64,000 nt of DNA from Mytilisepta virgata (GCA_028015205.1 CM051510.1:32798580-32862579), one strand, 5' to 3'. Positions 11,185-23,110 are shown, counted from the stretch's first letter. Notes: generated by a model not told the origin, from the letters alone. Translations and numbers: made by a program.

Positions 11185-11570
11185 ATAAAAAAATGTCCAA
11201 GTTGATCAAAAAGCCATAAAACACCAATCAGCACCTTGTACAACCGGTAACGCCGGGTGACGGTAAAATAACTACCTTAACAAGAACAAACTATAATGCA
11301 TATAACTCTTTATATCTTTGGTAATTATGAGAATGATTGTGGTTTCTCAAACGCCTACCGAATATATTTTCTGAGAGACTAAATATATACTGGATTTATA
11401 TATACTCTAGGATAGGGATTTATATAAGTTTTATACTTGTTTCCCAATCCCATTAATTAATTGTATGTTATTGTATTAATATGTATGTAATTGTATTGAG
11501 TTATATGTTTTGATTAATAAAATATGTTTAAACTAAACTAAATATATACTTAAATGGTTGAGGAAAGATT
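11185..11570 (+). repeat. Duplicated block, copy 2, interrupted by a retroposed insert
   Basis: This is a direct copy of 9791-10085 (GTCCAAGTTGATCAAAAAGC, GGGTGACGGTAAAATAACTA, CCTTAACAAGAACAAAC). It is split by the 146-bp insert at 11392-11537. After the insert the match resumes with TTAAATGGTTGAGGAAA. Confidence 0.75.
11378..11551 (+). mobile_element. Truncated LINE 3' end with 14-bp target-site duplication
   Basis: ACTAAATATATACT occurs at 11378-11391 and again at 11538-11551. Between them lies a 146-bp insert carrying ACTTGTTTCCCAATCCCATT, a T-rich segment with GATTAATAAAATATG, and an A-rich end. These are hallmarks of target-primed reverse transcription of a 5'-truncated element. The uninterrupted paralogue at about 10020-10060 supports insertion. 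Confidence 0.85.
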
Positions 11571-11594
11571 TTTTTTTTTATTTTCCAGAAGTTT

Positions 11595-11720
11595 CAAGAC
11601 AGAGAATAACATTCTTTGATACCAATTTTAATGCACAAGATGTGCACGTTTCGTAGATTTACGACTCATCAATTGTACTCAAGTCATAAAATGTAGAAAA
11701 CTACAAACCAACAATCCAAA
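11595..11720 (-). repeat. Dispersed repeat family D (minus orientation)
   Basis: The block holds TTTGATACCAATTTTAATGC, ACAAGATGTGCACGTTTCGT and ACGACTCATCAATTGTACTC. This is the reverse of copies at 12940-13160, 28550-28735 and 61915-62110; 41285-41425 holds the outer part only. The core GATGCACAAGATGTGCACRT is a near palindrome. From memory the family is widespread in mussels. Confidence 0.7.
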
Positions 11721-12934
11721 AAATACCAAAATTACCAATAAAGAGTAAAGCCGGAATGTACGTAACAAAAGTTGTTTTGGTAAATGTCAATTGTGTCTCA
11801 TCTGTATTGCTGTAGGACACAGCTGTTTGGTTAATCAACAAATTACACACAAAGTAACAGACAAATTTACCTAATACTGTCATAATTTGCCTAACAATTT
11901 CACACAATGTCTCTGAAGTCCAAAAACCTTAATTATTCAATAATACAAATTTCGATGCACTCTGCAATATCATCCATTATCAATTGTCCTCGTGGACTTA
12001 AAATGTAACAGACATATCACAGTGTAGAAACGTATGAATTAGGGAAATGAATATAAACACGGAGCTTTTAGAAAAACATTGATGCCAAATAAGGAAAAGG
12101 GATATTGATTGAGCCGACTATAAATTAGATCATTTCTGAATTATAGTACATTTTAAAAAACTTTTTTTTCTGTTATCACTTTTCAAAAAAAAAAAATAAT
12201 AATAATAAAAAAAATATAGGTTTTGGGAAAAGATCAAAGTCTGAAGGCAAAATTGTTATAACACAGAACAGGAAATAAATTTAAAAAATGTCCAGTTTCG
12301 TTGTAAACATAATTTTCTGACATTCACTCAGAGAAAAGACAGATCAATATATATTAACAGAAAAAATGGTGAAAAAAAACCATTCATTACTAAAGTGTTA
12401 TAAAAAAAAATGTAATTATATTCTGAAATTCGAGGTCTAAATGTCTCCTCAAGATTATGTTAAAATATTAGACCAAATATATAGCCGCACATTTACCCTG
12501 GAAAAAATATAACATAAAAATTTCTGTGCACTTATCTAATCTAAAAATACCTGTTTTATTAAGCTTAGAATAGATTTGACACCAACCAATGAAATAAAAG
12601 AGAGTGTAATTATTTACCTTGAATTAATACACCTTATTGTTAATTTATCACCTATTTTCTATGGTATCACCACAAAACACATGCAAACTCGTTAATACTG
12701 CTGAGGTTTCTTAGAAATAATTCTATAAGGATTACCCTTATCTTGTTAGGAATCAGATTTGGAAGAAATTCTCATTGTCACGTGATTTGTATTTATTGTA
12801 ATGTGAATTATAGATATTGATATTTCGATCATTATTGCATATTTCAATTTAGTTAATAAATACGACTATCTTTGGTATTTATACTTGCTTGAAATTGATA
12901 CTTACTTTAAATTTTCTGTTACAAAAATGTAAAA
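11721..12934. other. No gene seen; A-rich intergenic sequence
   Basis: Several poly-A runs (for example around 12187 and 12369) and AT-rich sequence are present. No coding or RNA gene signal was recognised. Confidence 0.5.
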
Positions 12935-12939
12935 TTTTG

Positions 12940-13160
12940 TAAAAACTAAGGAGTATATTCTCTCGTGCATAGCTTTGTCCTTAGATGGTTTAGGCATAAC
13001 CCCTTTGGTTGTTTTGGCATTTTTTTTAACTTGCTCTTCAACTTTTTGGATTATTGTTTTGCTTTTCAATATTTTAGGCCTTGAGCACAACTGATAAGTC
13101 ATAAATGGACAAAATGTGCACATCTTGTGCATCAAAACTGGTATCAAAGAATTCATTTTT
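12940..13160 (+). repeat. Dispersed repeat family D (plus orientation)
   Basis: The stretch reads TATTCTCTCGTGCATAGCTT, TGTCCTTAGATGG, CAACTTTTTGGATTATTG and ends with CACATCTTGTGCATCAAAAC then TGGTATCAAAGAATTC. It matches 61915-62110 and 28550-28735. The 84-codon minus frame over it is a by-product. Confidence 0.75.
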
Positions 13161-13455
13161 TCCTATAAAAACTTGGAATAAATCCCTATAAGGTTATTAA
13201 ATTATGAAATATATGCGCTCTTAATTTTAGACTTATGATACCAAATTTTGTTCTTTTTGGATTAATTTTCGTAAACTTAACACTTGATTAAAACTCTAGA
13301 AAGCCAAAAAGAATCAAAACGTTGTTGTAAACAAAATTCAAAACATAAAAGTCAAATCCATTTTACTAACTTTAGGAAGATAAAATCTTCTTATAAATAT
13401 ATTTGCTGCTGATTTGAAAAACACGAATTTACCATATAACATGCTGTGACTGTCA

Positions 13456-13652
13456 GGCCCCAGTTGTTCAAAAGTTAACCACAATTTTCAGTTTCAAAAT
13501 TTCGCTTCCTTGATTATGCCTTAGGACTGAAAATTTTCTGATGGGTTAATCCAATGACTGTGTGTCGATGCAAAATCCTGTAAATGAATATTACTTAACA
13601 ATCGAAATGATTGAAAGTCAAAAACCTGATTAACTTTTGAACAACTGGGCCC
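13456..13652. mobile_element. MITE with GGCCCCAGTTGTTCAAAAGTT ends
   Basis: The left end is GGCCCCAGTTGTTCAAAAGT, and the right end is ACTTTTGAACAACTGGGCCC, giving about 25-bp terminal inverted repeats around a 150-bp interior (total 197 bp). No coding capacity. Confidence 0.85.
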
Positions 13653-13754
13653 TGATGTCTGTATCAAGTCAGGCTCTATGTACTGTCTGCTTTGCGTAGC
13701 TGTCTATTTATTTGCCTGCATGCTCGATCATGTTTTATACGTTTGTTGGTATTG

Positions 13755-13862
13755 TGTTCGGTTAAAAGCTCATTAGAGCTAATGTTAATTGTTGTAAATG
13801 AAATGTCGAAATTCCCGTGTGTAAGTCATTTGAACATGTCTGAATAACAATAAACAACAAAT
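13755..13862 (+). mobile_element. SINE-like 3' tail fragment
   Basis: TCGGTTAAAAGCTCATTAGA then GCTAATGTTAATTGTTG parallels AAAAAGCTCTATAGAGCTTA plus TGTTGATTGTTGACTTG in the tail of the SINE at 34655-34965. The tRNA-related head is absent. Confidence 0.45.
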
Positions 13863-13939
13863 TCAACTCAAAGGATAGAACAATAGCTACACGTAGAACA
13901 ATCAGATCACTCAGCATGTCCATTATCAGACATGGGGTT

Positions 13940-15030
13940 CATCCGTCCGTCTTAAATCCAGTCACGTGCAGCAAGATCATAATAAACTTGTGTTATTCCA
14001 AAAGCATTATACGGATGTGAACTGTGGAATGGATTAACAGAAAGTGAGAACTTACTTTTAGAAAGAGCCCATCGGTACGTGTGCAAATATTTGCAAGGAC
14101 TCCCACAATGCTCACGAACTGATATATGTACCTCTTTACTGGGCTGGACCACAATTTCTAGCATCATTGACTTGAAAAAAAAAATAATGTTTTTCGGCCG
14201 TTTATTTAACTTACCGTCCAGATACTTACCGAAACAAATTTTCATGACACACTTATTACTGTACTTACATAACTGTCCTTTGTCAAAGTGTTGTTTTATC
14301 TGATATCATGAGGATTTTTTTCAGACCTGATGCCATATATTGACAACTTAGTAAGACATGGCTATTATGGTAGAGAACTGTGAAATGTTGTGTATTGGAG
14401 TATGAGAAAAAATCCTGGCAAGAACGTATTAACTCGGACAGTGAATTTAATTACTTTAAAATCATCCATAATGTCATTGAACCACATCATGCATGGACCA
14501 AATTAAGCAAACATGTACATTTAAAGAAGCAGTGTTTCTTCATTGTTTCACTATGCACCTTGGTAAAACCTTGTGACACTGGTCAGGAACTTTTGTGTCA
14601 AAAATGTGGAATGTTTTATAGTGACCCTATAGTCCACATAATATAACGCATGTTCCAGCCTGACTCCTATTCGCGACGAATTCTGGTGTGATGTCATAAA
14701 CATTGGCCCAATAGACTTTAGCGTAGCACTTCACAGTATGGACGATACAGACTTAGCTTTAAACATTCTATCATGGAAAAGTACAATTTTTTTTTTTATT
14801 TATCAGATGTAGAATCTGAACTGTTCGGCATAGATACCGTGCATTAAGTATGTATATAGAATATGCAAAAATTTTGATTATTCATTTTGAACATTTTTAA
14901 TATTAATCTTATCATATACGATCTTTGACATCCCTTTCAAACTATCTGTTTATATGTAAATACTTGAGGAAATTGTAAATTGTTATGCAACATGCTCTCC
15001 TATAGGAGGAAATAAAGATATATATATATT
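13940..15030 (+). pseudogene. Decayed non-LTR retrotransposon (reverse-transcriptase C-terminal region and 3' UTR)
   Basis: The plus strand encodes, through several frame changes, a recognisable C-terminal LINE polypeptide: LPKALYGCELW-like sequence (here IPKALYGCELWNGLTE) at about 14000, LLLERAHRYVCKYLQGLPQC at about 14050-14110, and a long segment containing SWQERINSDSEFNYFK at 14410. A zinc-knuckle pattern follows (LCQKCGMFYSDPIVHI then HACSS across a frameshift near 14641), then IRDEFWCDVINIGPIDFSVA. The 3' UTR holds CTCCTATAGGAGGAAATAAA, a hairpin next to a polyadenylation signal. Stops and frameshifts show that the copy is dead. Clade not assigned. Confidence 0.85.
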
Positions 15031-15773
15031 ATTGATTCTGTACTAGTGTTTTGTGCGTTTCTATGTTGCTTCAATTGCTTGCCGCGATGTCAGTAATCCA
15101 TTTTAATATCAATTCACCTCAAATTTTAAATACACAAAATCAAAACACACCAGTTTAGTAAATAGTTGTCTAGTGCGCTGATAATGTCACAGTTTCGTAC
15201 GTCCCATATACCCCTTCATGTAAGTATAAAAGCAAGCTAAATCACACTTAATCATATTATAAGCAAATTCCTTAAGCAATTCAATGTCACACTGCACCAC
15301 TTTATGACCTTTAGATTGCCATTGGGACCAATTCTGATAGACATCAACAATTCGATTCGGTTTTAAGCCATACCGACATATTTGGTTTTTAACTATACCA
15401 GACCTGTTTCTAATTAAATGACAATATCAACAATGCATTATCATCAAGGAACTCTGCAACATACGGCGTAGCATATACTATGGACAATAGCAACACGAGA
15501 TAAGGACTATAAAGAATGGACGAATCAGGGATTGTCATATAATAAAATATCCTCTGTGGTTACAACGACGCTGAATTAATCAAATAAAAAAGGAGATTTT
15601 CAGAAGATAAAATTATCGTCAAATATATCTGACGGAGTCATACAGTGTCAATGAAATGTCACAATATGATGTGTCACTTCAATAGTTTGTATCAGATTAT
15701 AATGATCGGATTTTAATGTCAGACAACTGAAAAGTCATTTATTATACCCCATAGTACGTGCAAAGCTCTGTTC

Positions 15774-16043
15774 TTTAGGGAGCAACCATTTGATTTTTAT
15801 GAGGGGCTAGGATGAAATGTTTAATCCTGCCTATTTGTTTTCGCCGAAATTTTGGTCCTGGATTTTTTTCGGCCGATATCGCAGACTAAATGTTTATTTT
15901 CATTTAAATTAAAAAATGTCCTGATTGACACAGGTTCTTCATTTTTTTGCACACCTACAGTTATCCTGGCTATTTTATTTTGCCAAAATCCCAGTCATAG
16001 CCCCCCCCCCCCCCCCATAAAATCAAATAATTGCTCCCTAAGA
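15774..16043. mobile_element. MITE with C/G-tract ends
   Basis: The left end TTAGGGAGCAACCATTTGAT and TTTTATGAGGGG inverts to the right end CCCCATAAAATCAAATAATT and GCTCCCTAA. The right side contains a run of 16 C (16001-16016) where the left has only GGGG, suggesting slippage after insertion. A 106-codon frame reading through it is not credible as a gene. Confidence 0.8.
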
Positions 16044-16109
16044 TTGGTTTTGGTTATTTTTAACATTTTATTGAATTTATTCTTCAGCATTATGGGTTAT
16101 TATTTCGGC

Positions 16110-16376
16110 TTTCGACATCTTCGACTGGACACCTGTGCGGATCACGGGGGCTCAACCCATAGAGCTGCCTAGCGCGTCCCCAGGTGGCGGATAAAGGAGA
16201 CCCTGTCGTTGGGGGGTTGTCAGATCATAATACGGAAAGACTGACCGCGGACCATAGTGGGTAACATGTTTGGAGAATGCCACACTCCCTGCCCGCTAAG
16301 GATCCCTTCTGTAGTTTTCGACAAAGAGTAGGCTGATGGCAGCTACAGAAGGCTGAATTATCCGACCCTACCCTAC
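16110..16376 (+). repeat. Dispersed GC-rich repeat (inverted copy at 41596-41790)
   Basis: The block contains CCAGGTGGCGGATAAAGGAG, GGTTGTCAGATCATAATACG, CCACACTCCCTGCCCGCTAA and CTTCTGTAGTTTTCGACAAA, and ends GAATTATCCGACCCTACCCT. The same phrases occur reverse-complemented at 41596-41790. It is markedly more GC-rich than its surroundings. Its class is unknown. Confidence 0.8.
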
Positions 16377-17092
16377 CACCTTCATGTTACAGTGAGGTTG
16401 TATTTCTGCTAAAGAATTAACTTTAGATATACTATCTCTATGAAATCCAGTGGGGGGAAACAGACGAGAAACCTTGAATTAATTGTATTTGATAAAACAG
16501 ATAAATCCAAACTTTGAACAGTAGAAGTCTGTAATTCTAGGAGATAATATATGTTACTCATTAATATTGAAGCCCTCTAACAATGTAATTAGGTTTACAT
16601 TACAAAATTACAGTATTTGTGAAGAAAATACATCTTTCTTCGCAACATGTCAGCATGGGTGGAAATAAGTCTAGAAATTTAAATTTTTACATTGAATAAT
16701 GGAATGAAGGTCACACAGTATAAAATAACAATAATGAATAGAATATAGAGGGATAGCCAGAATAGTTGATATAATATAGGGTTGTTGAATGTTGTCCCGA
16801 CCAGCACATATTATACGAGCTTTTGAGTGCATTTATTATTCCACGAGGGACAATATTTGTCATAATTCATGCAATAATAATTTTATCATACAGCAGAAAC
16901 TTTTTTCCGAAAATAATTCCACTTTCAACATCAATGACGTCACTTTTTTCAAAGCGATATTGTACGCTAACGGTGGTTACATTCTACAGGAACTTTATAC
17001 AATAAGCACGGTTAAATTATAGTGAGAAGGTAGCGAGATTGGTTGTAAAGATTAATAGGTTCTTAAACGAGTTCAAAGCGAGGACGGGAAAA

Positions 17093-17170
17093 TGTTCGAG
17101 TCTTTTAAATTCACGTCTTTCCCGAGTGGAGCAAGAGAAAAGACGCTGAATTTTAAAAATGAGTTGAATA
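17093..17170. repeat. Short imperfect inverted repeat
   Basis: GTTCGAGTCTTTTAAATTCA with CGTCTTT is mirrored by AAAAGACGCTGAATTTTAAA plus AATGAGTTGAA about 15 bp away. It may be the core of a foldback element extending over 17020-17230. Confidence 0.5.
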
Positions 17171-18130
17171 TTTTCCAGTTCTTCACTTTTGATCGAGTAT
17201 AAGTACTTACTTCTTCCGCAAATACTCCATTTTTGAGTTTCTTTTACCTAGGTAAATTCACAGTCGACGAAGTTAAATAACGTTACGTCTGATTGGTCAA
17301 AAGGTCGGTGCATTTGTGAACTGCGCGATTTGAGGATTGGTAAGATGAGGCCTCGTGCAGTGGGAGATAAGGTCGCGTGAACCGATCTTCAACGGGTCAT
17401 CTCACATTGAAAATTGCCATTTACGAAGAAATATGATATATTGTCGTACTATCCTATCTCAGTTTGCAGCGTTCTACAGAAAACTCTATACAACAGCCTG
17501 TCCTGACGTCACAAACGGCAATGGAAGTCACCAACGTCACAATGTTTTGACCCGATGTTATCAAGATTTGATATCCAGTTATTAGGACTTGAAAAACTTA
17601 GAAAAGCTTTAATAATACGAAAAACGTATTATCGGGTTCTCCGAAGATACATGTACACATTTTATACTTATACTAGAGTATTCAAGTTATCATTTAAGGT
17701 CAAAGTTTATTCGTGAAGATAGTTTTTTAGTGGCCGAATACAAAAATGAAATTTTAATTGATTCATATTGTCACCTCCATTTTCTGGTAGTGGTAGATAT
17801 CTAACGTTTGTTTTTGGCCATAAATTTTGCAACCGTGACATGGAAATTTTCTCATATCGTTTAGGAAAAGAAGTCCATAAATAAAAAATCATCAACCCGT
17901 CATATTTTGATGTAATTTTCAATGTTAGAAGCATATTTTATTTATTGCAGTTTCTTGAAACAATTTAGATGTATTAAGTAATGACAGTTTTTATACGCAA
18001 CATACAAAGATATTGTTACCACACTGTAAACTCAGTGTATTAGGATGAACATATTATAACACAGTTTTGACTTGCTTTGAGAATCAAAACAGAAAAAAAG
18101 TAACAATATTCTTAACAAGATTTCTTAAGT

Positions 18131-18292
18131 TCACAGTATACATTTGATGACTGGAAATGAGGGGGAAAGTCAGTTTATTACCCTGAGGTACAAACTATTA
18201 CCTGAGGCAACGCCGAGAGTTATAGTTTGTACCGAGGGGTAATACATTTTCTGTTCCCCAAATGACCAGTCAACAAATGTTTTATTATACTG
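18131..18292. repeat. Foldback element, ~160 bp
   Basis: TTACCCTGAGGTACAAACTA on the left is answered by TAGTTTGTACCGAGGGGTAA on the right. The symmetry continues outward through the TGACTGGAAATGAG and CAAATGACCAGTCA regions to CAGTATA and TATACTG. The loop is GC-richer (GGCAACGCCGAGAG). Confidence 0.75.
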
Positions 18293-18459
18293 AAAAAACA
18301 AAAACCAAACAAAAAAGTTTCATTAAAACCCATTCATTAGAACTTATATTTGTGCATTCAGAGTTTCAAAATTTGGTATTGATATTTTGCTCTCTAGAAG
18401 AGGTTGCAATGTCGGAGTTAAGAAGCATATTCCATGATCCTTTACACTTTTTAAGTCAA

Positions 18460-18620
18460 AATATGAATACAGTATTGTTCCCCCGGTGAACAGTACATAA
18501 ACCTAATGACAGGCAAACCCTGAGGACACCAGACATTTAAATAGCCAATGAGATAAAGGAAAAAAAAAACCGCGAAATATGAATACAATACTGTTCACCA
18601 GGGTTATATAGACTTTGGAC
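18460..18620. repeat. Short duplicated phrase (TTCACC/GGTGAACAG)
   Basis: AATATGAATACAGTATTGTT at about 18463 and AATATGAATACAATACTGTT at about 18577 are near-identical. The second is followed by CACCAGGG, and the first by CCCCCGGTGAACAGT. The pair may bound a small element. Confidence 0.4.
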
Positions 18621-19327
18621 AGTGAATATCTTGCCTCTTACCTCTTACGAATATTATAATGTTTCTGGTTTTATCCTAAATTATAAGTATATTCAATTTA
18701 TAATTATGGTTTCTTCAGCCATATTAGAAATCTTTTAATATCTTATTTTTTGTGAACCCAAACGGCCATATACATATACCGAATCGACAAAACAGTGGGA
18801 AAAGTAAGGGCAAGCTGTAAATTATCACACCACTTATATGTGTATAACCCTTAAACGTATTAAAGGAAGGAATAGAAATAAAACTCCAGAATGATCTAAA
18901 TTTAAAGAGTACTTCTGTGGAATAATTTTCGCTTGACGCATGGCCAAAACAATTGAAAACCGAAAGTTTTTAAATCTTTGGGCACATTAACAACTTTGAT
19001 GAAGAACTACAAAAAAAAACCCCAGAAAACATCTAATCATTAAGTAGACAAATGACAGCTGGAGGATGAAGTGTCACATGGCCTAAAGATTAATAAACAA
19101 AAGATAAAAATGAAAAATTAAATGAATTTGAAAAACAATAAAATGTAAAACAGTAATAGACCGGACGTTTCGGCTACATGTAGCTAGCATTGATCAAAGA
19201 AACAAAAACGACATGCAAACCGTTAAAGATTTCGCCAATGACTAGAACAGAAATACAAAATTTCCGTCAAAATACAAAGTCATGTAAAATTGTTTTGACG
19301 GTTGTAGAACGGATTTTTTTTATCAGT

Positions 19328-19531
19328 TAAAATTTGGTTTCCTATTTCGGTATTTTTGGTTATGAGTACTTCTTGTTTAAAACAAGTTTGGTTTTTGGTC
19401 TTCCAAATGTTTCGGTTTCAATGATGCTGATGAGAGGTAACTCCTTGAAATGCGACGTATACAGCATAGTATAAATTTACTCTATCTAATATTAGTATCT
19501 TTGGATTGTTATTTTTAAACTGAAAGTGCTA
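19328..19531 (-). repeat. Inverted single partial copy of the 378-bp repeat unit
   Basis: Read on the minus strand this matches the first ~200 bp of the unit arrayed at 41981-43199: AACAATCCAAAGATACTAAT, GCTGTATACGTCGCATTTCA, GGAGTTACCTCTCATCAGCA and ACCGAAATAGGAAACCAAAT. It differs by scattered substitutions, so this copy is older than the array. Confidence 0.85.
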
Positions 19532-19608
19532 CAGTGAAATAGATTAAATGTTTGCTTCTTGCTTTTCTTCTTCTGAATGGAGGTTTATGCTCATTCTTGT
19601 TTAAACCC

Positions 19609-20000
19609 ATCAATTTGTAGTTTCCTATCCTAACATGGTCCATAGCAAGACCGCAAAGAACCTCCTTAGTGCACTAAGAACCACAAAGAAGAACCAAGGG
19701 CCATATGCACATCAATTTGTAGTTTTCTATCCTTACACGATCCACAAAAACACTGCAAAGAACCTCCTTAGTGCACTAAGAACCACAAAGAAGCCCTAAG
19801 GGCCATATGCACATCAATTTGTAGTTTTCTATCCTTACACGATCCACAAAAACACTGCAAAGAACCTCCTTAGTGCACTAAGAACCACAAAGAAGCCCTA
19901 AGGGCCATATGCACATCAATTTGTAGTTTTCTATCCTTACACTGTCCACAAAAACACTGCAAAGAACCTCCTTAGTGCACTAAGAACCACAAAGAATATG
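19609..20000 (+). repeat. Tandem array, 102-bp period, four copies
   Basis: Units begin ATCAATTTGTAGTTTTCTAT at 19609, 19711, 19813 and 19915, exactly 102 bp apart. Each contains CTGCAAAGAACCTCCTTAGT followed by GCACTAAGAACCACAAAGAA. The last three units are almost identical, while the first is more diverged. Each unit has the small palindrome TTAGTGCACTAA. Confidence 0.95.
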
Positions 20001-20254
20001 CACAACATAAATCTGCACTAAGGATCTTAATTTTAAATACTAATAGTGTATTTTATAGCTTAATATAAAAAATTTAATTTAAGTGTTTATTTGTTAATTT
20101 TATCCATATTTTTCTTCACAAATCGCAAGGTAAAATACATCGAATCGGGACTGATAAAATATATATCCGGAAATTGATCGATAATATGGACAATATTCTT
20201 CCAATATTGTCATTTTTGTAGTCCTTCGTAGTGTTTTTATGGACCCATCCTAAA

Positions 20255-20580
20255 ATCTTTCATGTCTTTGCATTTTTTCAACATATGTCATTTACCCTTC
20301 CGGAGCACCTGATGTTACTCACGGTTTTTAGTTCACATCACTAGTGCTTTAGTTTCTGTGCTGTCTTGTTCTAACTATGTTTAACTAAATGTATGTATAG
20401 TATTCTTATAGTTACACTTGTATCCTTGCTCGTTGTGTTCCATTCTCACAACTTTGTCTTTTCCTTTGGATTTCGAATTTACGGACTTTTCCCACTGTTT
20501 TGTTCCTTCGGTATACTTTTGCCGATATTTTTCCAAGAGGTTAAATGGTGTTTGTTTCGAGGTTTTGGATAAATAATTTT
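20255..20580 (+). mobile_element. Retroelement 3' tail (RT-tail family, plus)
   Basis: The stretch holds CCTTCCGGAGCACCTGATGT, GTTCACATCACTAGTGCTTT, TTGCTCGTTGTGTTCCATTC, TTTTCCTTTGGATTTCGAAT and CGGTATACTTTTGCCGATAT. Related tails lie at 3880-4140 (minus), 35440-35570 and 60490-60640 (partial). At 24.2 and 33.8 kb the CCGGAGCACCTGA signature follows a recognisable reverse-transcriptase fragment. Confidence 0.7.
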
Positions 20581-21934
20581 ACTGTTTTTAATTTAAATTA
20601 TAATCAATCTTGGTTTTTTGTCAAGTTCTTTTGAAATAAACTATAGCTTACAGGAAGTATATACCAAGGTATTTGGTTTATTTCTTCATGAATCGAATAA
20701 ACAATAGCGACCAATCCTTAAGTTAAAATCTGTTGAATTTTAAAGGCATGTTGCAAAATACTTTCATTCATAAAACAACTTCACTCCACCTTAAATATCT
20801 GTATATCTAAGGTCTGTATGGAACAGACAGTACTACTATGTATTTAGTACTTTAAATGAACGATGACTAAGCATTAGTCTGTAGTTTTAAGATACTGAAG
20901 TATAAGATTTAAATTTTCCACAGGAAAAATAAACTAATGTCAATTTTTAGATACAATTCGTTGAACATTTGCAATGAATATGTTTTTTACAAAATTATTA
21001 TGGTTTGAATATAAAGTTAACCGTATGTGGATTTGGACTAATAAGGCTTACTTTGAACTTTGTTCTCATATTGTGTTAATAATTTTCGGCATCCTAAAGC
21101 TTCAGGCATGGCCATAGCTGACTAATTTGAATCTGCGAAAGTACGTCTTATGCGGAAAAATTGGTACCCCGATTTCGGATCATATTCATGTAGACTGTGC
21201 GAACACCTGGCCAATAGTTTAATGCATAAAAAATCTAAAAATGCATCTTACGCACAGGTATCTAATTATAGTTCGGTTTCGCAAATATTCTTACAACCAT
21301 AATAAGTCGGAAGTGTGATCTGATTTACGGTCTTTGTTTTATTGAAGTCATGGAATCAGACTCGGTCGTATTCGTACAAAGGTTTGTGGAACGGGAACCT
21401 GAGTTCATATAAACATACAACTTAAGTTGCATCATAGTCACGTAGACCATGGTAAAACTTTACCGATAATTTTTTTTATAATTTATTGATACAATAATGC
21501 ATGTGTTAAAGATAAGGTAATAATTTACGCTTTGAAAGGCGAGATACCCTTGACGAATAATTTCTGACCGTTAAAATTACACTCGTTCTGTAATAACTCT
21601 TGGGGTTGGGGTAACTCAATGATATTTAGATACGGGGCGTAAGGCAAATTCGGGTCAAGATTTTACAAAGCCGGCAGAGATTTCGGGTCAACATTTTTTG
21701 TCACTCTGGAGTGTTCCGCTCAGGCCTTTAAAAATTTCTGCAGATTTTTATAAAGGACTGAGCAGAATTCAGGTCTATCCAATTTTTTTTTGGCAAATGT
21801 TATTATTTTTGTATAATTTCAGTAATGTAATCCTAGCTATCCCGGATATTTTCGGGTCACAAATTCGATACAACGTGGATAATTTCGGGTAGGGGTTCCA
21901 AGTTAACCCCCGGTCATAAAATGGTCAAGTCCCC

Positions 21935-21935
<1 letters not shown>
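20581..21935. other. No gene seen
   Basis: AT-rich sequence. From about 21600 a block repeats the phrase TTCGGGTCA (for example 21650, 21683 and 21853), suggesting a decayed element, but no ends could be defined. Confidence 0.4.

Positions 21936-21973
<38 letters not shown>
21936..21973. repeat. Homopolymer of 38 C
   Basis: An uninterrupted run of C is preceded by GTCCCCA. Its length is likely unreliable in assembly. It produces a glycine run in a spurious minus-strand frame. Confidence 0.95.
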
Positions 21974-21974
<1 letters not shown>

Positions 21975-22439
21975 AGCGCGATGCATTTTACTCTTTGATT
22001 TTTTCATCTTACCACTTTTATCCTGCTGTTTGGAGGTTAAGATAATCACCCATTTTAAACAGCTGGATGCCGTTACCCCCGATTCAAAAACATTATCTGG
22101 GCTCCGCCCTACATGTATATCACGTAGCGTTTTGCACCTGATTTTTGCATTATGTTCTAGTATTACATGGTTAAGTTTCTCATGTATAGTAACTCCATAT
22201 CCATAATTTGTCTTCATACTTCAATCCCTTAAAAAACGTTCTTTGATACATGCTAATAATTTTTAAAAATGTGAATTCAAATATATCCCATGTATGGATT
22301 AAGGCCATCATATTTGTAAACTTTGTGGTAATTAATATTTTATTCTACCTAAATACAGCCGAATTACCTGTAAAAGTGGGTTTTAAATGACTAACAATTT
22401 AGTCTTTGTCCAATTTTATCATTCTAGTGATATGGTAAT

Positions 22440-22778
22440 CAAAACGACATTCCAAAAATTAAAGCATATTTTTGTTGTAATAATCTCCAGAAGAGTAAAT
22501 CATTAAAATAAATAAAACTATCGTAATTTAGTAACATACGAAGTTGAGCCAACATTGGTGACCTTGGCACAAATAATCCAGGGATACACGAGGTGAATAA
22601 ATAGCAACTTTTAGCAAATATATATAGATTACTAGATTGATAAATATCTATTAATCCCAATTTCCGAATTACATAAATCGGGGGAGGGTATAACGTCTCA
22701 AGGCTAAATATTGAAAAATACGAAACTAAAATTTGACAAACTTTGAATATTTGGTTATTTTCTCTCATACATTTTATA
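22440..22778. other. No gene assigned; longest frame judged spurious
   Basis: A 109-codon minus-strand frame (22439-22768) is rich in hydrophobic and aromatic residues, as AT-rich noncoding DNA often yields. It shows no domain or splice signals that I recognise. Confidence 0.4.
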
Positions 22779-23110
22779 TTAGACTTACATAAAATTACTC
22801 CTTATATAAGAACCCACGATACAGATTGGTTGATCACTGCTGTTTATTTCATTTCTAGTGCCTTGGTATATGCAAAATGGATATACATTTATTACCCTGG
22901 ACTTTCCCCTTCAATGAGACGCCTGTAAAGGTATTTATCATCGCCGCGTTTTAGTAAATGATATTCATAAGCGGTCGGGATATTTGCGAAAAATACTAGT
23001 TTTGAGACAAAACATCTGTCGCCTGGAGGCTAGGGAAATTTCACAGCGTCTCTCGAGAAGAATTTTTCGCAAATATCCCTTCCGATCATGATATATTTGT
23101 TTATTAATCC
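22779..23110. repeat. Foldback element family F, copy 1
   Basis: The sequence contains ACGATACAGATTGGTTGATC and GGATATTTGCGAAAAATACT, the latter inverted further on as TTTTTCGCAAATATCCC. A second copy at 43935-44350 has the same order (GATTGGTTGAT, TATGCAAAAAGGATAT, GTATTTGCGAAAAATACCAG, and its inverse) and also ends near ATGATATAT. Confidence 0.75.

Noticed and set aside
15852..16172. 106-codon plus frame
   Set aside because: It reads through the right end of a MITE, its C tract and the start of another repeat.
21903..22217. 104-codon minus frame with a glycine run
   Set aside because: The glycine run is the translation of the 38-C homopolymer.
22439..22768. 109-codon minus-strand open frame
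   Set aside because: Hydrophobic and aromatic composition typical of AT-rich noncoding DNA; no domain and no splice evidence.
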